A stretch of 64,000 nucleotides of DNA. Origin: Chitinophagaceae bacterium. Lineage in GTDB: Bacteria > Bacteroidota > Bacteroidia > Chitinophagales > Chitinophagaceae. Shown piece after piece: positions 61,099 to 64,000 of this stretch; position 1 is the first letter of the stretch, and each line of letters starts with the position of its first letter. Under the pieces are notes generated by a model, which saw only the letters and a list, made by a program, of their open reading frames with translations, did not search any database and was not told where the DNA came from. The position numbers and the translations under genes were made by a program. The stretch covers positions 434,001 to 498,000 of the forward strand of contig JADJTY010000003.1 of the NCBI GenBank assembly GCA_016710935.1, read 5' to 3'.

Positions 61099-64000
61099 TT
61101 ATTCAGTAAAACCAGTTTCTCTTTTTATTTGCAGTACAATAGAAGTGCCTGCAGGATTGCCAAACTCATCTTTAAGATCAATGATCTCTATAGGTTGCAC
61201 AGCCGGGGCATTGTTATAACTTATAAGTCTTTGCATGGTGATATCAGTCGCCTTTGATAAATGACCTTCGGGTAATTGATCGTAATTGGCCGCCGCATTT
61301 GTTCTGCCCAAACCATTATCACTAATTGTACAAATGATCCAGTTATCTTTTGCTTTTAAGGATATGTTTAATTTTTTATCTCCCTGTTTCCTGCTGAGTC
61401 CGTGCCACAAAGCATTTTCTACAAATGGCTGAATAACCATTGGGGGTATTTTTTCCTGGTCGGTCACCAGGTTTTTATCTGTTTCTATCACTGAAAGCAA
61501 CTCAACATTCATTCTTAATTTTTCCAGGGCAATATACAACTGGAGTGAGTATAACTCTTTTTCAATGGTTACCAGGTTAGCATCTGTATTTTCCAGTACA
61601 TACCGCATTAGTTTGGCAAATTTGCTGATATAGTCTCCGGCTTCTTCTGTACGGTTATTTATGATCAGCGACTGGATCGAATTCATGGCATTAAAAATAA
61701 AATGAGGATTCATCTGTGCCTTCAATGCCTTGTTTTCAAGTTGCTGCAATTGATTTATTAATGCTGCTTTATTTCTGATCTGTTTCAGGCGGTATTGAAA
61801 GATACTGATGATCAAACCGGATGCAGCAACAATCACCAATAACCTGAACCACCAGGTATCCCAAAATGCCTTTTTTATCTCAAATGAAAAAACAGCCGGA
61901 GGGCACCAATTGGTATTGGGTAAACGGGCCTTTACTTTAAATGTATAATCACCTGCAGGCAGATTTACGAAGGAAATAAAATCACTTGATAAAGGTGGGC
62001 TCCAGGTGGTATCCAATCCCTCAAGAATATAACTGTAGCTTATATCATCTGTTCCAGGAGGGAATACAGCCTTATAATTAAAGCCCAGGGTGTTTTTGTT
62101 ATGTGCAAGTTGCAATTTATAGGGTAGTCCAAAAAATCCCGACAATGAATCTGCATATAATGACCAATCGGTTTGTTTAAGATTAAGCTTTATATCCTCG
62201 ATCTGTATTCCCGTAACAGTATTTTCAGATTTAATTTTTGAAGGGTAAAAACAAACCAGGTGCCTGCTTGTAGCTAACCAAATATTACCATCGTCAGTTT
62301 TTGTAAACCTGGTATTGTATGCATCTTCCAGATTAAGATCTGCGGCACTGAATAAGGCTGCAGTTTTGTAAAAATCATTATTCCCGTTGACTCTGCTTTT
62401 TGAAAGCGCAAGTACACCAGAACTCATCAGTAACCAGATATTTTTCTGGTTATCAAAACAAAGGTCAAACACATTATCGTTTGGTAGTCCGTTGGTTTTG
62501 TCTATCTGTTCTTTAAATACCAACGAATCATTTTGCCAGCTGTAACGCCTGATTCCTTTTCCGTTGTAAACTATCCAGAGATCCCCGTTGGGGTCATTCC
62601 GGAGTTTCTTGACCCAGCTATTTGTATTGAGTTCATTTAGCTGCTGTTTGCAAATATTTTCTTTGTTTATTGAGTACAAAATTCCTTTGTCGGTAGCAAA
62701 AAGAATATTATTATTCTTGCATTGATGCATCCTGACAATATTTCCCATAGCCTCTTTATTATTAATGACTGGCAGAGCGCTAAACCCGGTATCATTAAAC
62801 TGGCAGGGCGATTTTTGTGTGCTTACTGCGACCAATATTTTTTTTCTGTAACTGTCAAATAATACATCAAAAATATCATCGCCTAAATGTGCTAAATGTT
62901 TACTTTGTTCGTAAATGGTATTTCCATCCTGCATAGCAAGGCCAAAGCCTCTTAAGGAATACCAATAACGGATTTTGTTATCAATTGCAAATTGATCAAT
63001 GATCAGTTCATTTCCGGGCAATTTAGAATTGCCCCCCAGGTTTAATTTTCTTTCTCCATAAATACCGTTTGAAAATGTCTTAAATGTTGTGCTGCCATCG
63101 TTAATGAGTATGTTACCAGGTGATGATTGGAACATGTTCCAAACTTTTCCGGTGCCGGTAAGTTTCGGCAGCTCAAATATTTTATATCCCTGTTCTGTAA
63201 TCTTTACCAGTCCGGTAAAGTCGGCCACCCAAAGATTTCCATGCCGGTCTTCGGTAATACCTGAAATAAGATTAATGCCTTGTCTTTTATAAAATGTTTT
63301 TAAACCCGAGCTGTCATATTTATCTGAATATTGTAAACCGTTTTTATCACTGCCGATCCAGCAGATATGTTTGCTGTCAAAAAAATAATGGTATATACCT
63401 TTTTGCTGTCCTAAAGCGCCGGGTAATTTAAATAGTTCTTCATTTTTAATGCTGTAAATACCACCGTCTGTTGAAACAAATATTCCGTTACCGGATTGAG
63501 ATAATCTGTTGTAAAAATATTCAGATTTATCAGAGGCAGTAAGCAATTTAAAGGCGCCGCTTTTCTTCTTCAATACAATTATTTTGCCGTAGTTAATATA
63601 AACGTCCTCATCCTTTTCAACCAACCCCCGACAGGGGCTGTTTTCATAGCCAGGATATTCTTTTATTTTTTGCCACCTGTTTACAGTAAACCGGTAAATA
63701 CCAACATTTGTTAAGGCAAGGATCTCTCCTTTTTTTGTTTCTACAAAATTGAAAACATAAGAAATTTGGAGTGAATCAGAGAGCGGATAGGAAACAAACT
63801 TATTTTCTTTTAATTGGCCCACCCCTCTGCGGGTGCCAACCCAAAAGCGAAGCTTGCTGTCCATCAGCATAATATCTGTTCTCAGATCAGGAAGGCCCTC
63901 GCCATAGCCGTAATTATTAAAATATTTTCCGTCAAAACGACTTAACCCTCCCGCGGTACCTATCCATAAGTATCCCAACCTGTCTTCGTATGTATTTAAT
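61099..64000 (-). CDS. Propeller-type sensor histidine kinase, LytS/YehU kinase class (5' end outside window)
   Basis: The frame is open to base 64000 (the codons before 63978 read LNTYEDRLGYLWIGTAGGLSRFDG without a true start), so the N-terminus is cut off. The visible 967 residues hold two-component-regulator propeller blades (GYLWIGTAGGLSRFDGKYF; GNLWVADFTGLVKI; KNIWLLMSSGVLAL), a Y_Y_Y domain (PPGTDDISYSYILEGLDTTWSPP), one membrane helix (WFRLLVIVAASGLIISIFQY) and a cytoplasmic kinase with the phospho-acceptor motif MNPHFIFNAMNSIQSL (His about 759 from 63978) and ATP-binding ENALWHGLSRK and DNGLGR. No receiver or HTH domain is fused, unlike PUL hybrid systems. The partner LytTR-type regulator is not in the window. 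Confidence 0.9.
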   Translation of the reverse strand, partial: LNTYEDRLGYLWIGTAGGLSRFDGKYFNNYGYGEGLPDLRTDIMLMDSKLRFWVGTRRGVGQLKENKFVSYPLSDSLQISYVFNFVETKKGEILALTNVGIYRFTVNRWQKIKEYPGYENSPCRGLVEKDEDVYINYGKIIVLKKKSGAFKLLTASDKSEYFYNRLSQSGNGIFVSTDGGIYSIKNEELFKLPGALGQQKGIYHYFFDSKHICWIGSDKNGLQYSDKYDSSGLKTFYKRQGINLISGITEDRHGNLWVADFTGLVKITEQGYKIFELPKLTGTGKVWNMFQSSPGNILINDGSTTFKTFSNGIYGERKLNLGGNSKLPGNELIIDQFAIDNKIRYWYSLRGFGLAMQDGNTIYEQSKHLAHLGDDIFDVLFDSYRKKILVAVSTQKSPCQFNDTGFSALPVINNKEAMGNIVRMHQCKNNNILFATDKGILYSINKENICKQQLNELNTNSWVKKLRNDPNGDLWIVYNGKGIRRYSWQNDSLVFKEQIDKTNGLPNDNVFDLCFDNQKNIWLLMSSGVLALSKSRVNGNNDFYKTAALFSAADLNLEDAYNTRFTKTDDGNIWLATSRHLVCFYPSKIKSENTVTGIQIEDIKLNLKQTDWSLYADSLSGFFGLPYKLQLAHNKNTLGFNYKAVFPPGTDDISYSYILEGLDTTWSPPLSSDFISFVNLPAGDYTFKVKARLPNTNWCPPAVFSFEIKKAFWDTWWFRLLVIVAASGLIISIFQYRLKQIRNKAALINQLQQLENKALKAQMNPHFIFNAMNSIQSLIINNRTEEAGDYISKFAKLMRYVLENTDANLVTIEKELYSLQLYIALEKLRMNVELLSVIETDKNLVTDQEKIPPMVIQPFVENALWHGLSRKQGDKKLNISLKAKDNWIICTISDNGLGRTNAAANYDQLPEGHLSKATDITMQRLISYNNAPAVQPIEIIDLKDEFGNPAGTSIVLQIKRETGFTE

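Overview
The window looks like a chromosomal segment of a Bacteroidota bacterium, most likely of the Chitinophagaceae type. The signs are SusC/SusD/SusE/SusF genes, a type IX secretion sorting domain, TAnnTTTG-type promoter boxes with TTTG about 19 bases upstream, A-rich translation starts without strong Shine-Dalgarno sites, a hisG-D-C-B-H-A-F-IE operon with the bifunctional HisB and HisIE of this phylum, and many lipoproteins. I see no rRNA, tRNA, CRISPR array, transposase or phage module.

Layout. 1-5.1 kb: the tail of an outer-membrane barrel protein, a 52-residue membrane protein with its own promoter and terminator, a DPE2-type 4-alpha-glucanotransferase (tandem CBM20 plus GH77) and a dipeptide epimerase preceded by a REP-like hairpin. 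5.1-12.6 kb: the histidine operon, led by a His-rich leader peptide and a textbook attenuator. hisC and hisB are joined in one frame, and short palindromic elements sit at four gene boundaries, two of them inside coding sequence. 12.7-30.2 kb: a starch/maltodextrin locus with a lipoprotein GH13, an MFS sugar transporter, a SusA-like GH13, a T9SS-secreted GH13 with five Ig-like repeats, a Nudix-type transcription regulator and SusC-D-E-F. 30.4-37.1 kb, minus strand: a galactan operon with GH53 galactanase, a GH2-GH53 fusion, galactokinase and aldose 1-epimerase. It diverges from a SusB-like GH97 (37.3-39.4 kb).

39.4-50.2 kb holds unlinked housekeeping and envelope genes: a diiron protein, a secreted M48-like metalloprotease, a YitT protein, an APC permease, a TonB-dependent receptor and several small secreted proteins. 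49.8-52.8 kb holds a DUF3703 / HMA-domain / TonB-receptor set suggesting metal handling. 52.8-64 kb holds rpe, a TPR lipoprotein, a TolB-like propeller protein, two NTF2-like secreted proteins, a Tat-exported HisC-like aminotransferase, a phosphodiesterase, a large repeat protein with an S74 self-cleaving chaperone domain, and a propeller-type sensor histidine kinase that runs off the end.

How it fits together. A 17-bp palindrome, TGTGTA-N5-TACACA, occurs before the MFS/SusA-like unit, the secreted GH13, susC and the GH97. The adjacent Nudix-family regulator has a degenerate Nudix box, so it is the obvious candidate to bind this operator and sense a sugar. Starch would be cut outside the cell by the T9SS enzyme, bound and imported by SusC-F, cut further by GH13 and GH97 enzymes, moved inward by the MFS carrier and remodelled by MalQ. 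The divergent galactan operon shares the GH97 promoter region.

Caveat: five genes (hisH, the secreted GH13, susD, the GH2-GH53 gene and one NTF2-like gene) carry single-base frameshifts. Four of them are one base short in a homopolymer, which points first to sequencing or assembly error.
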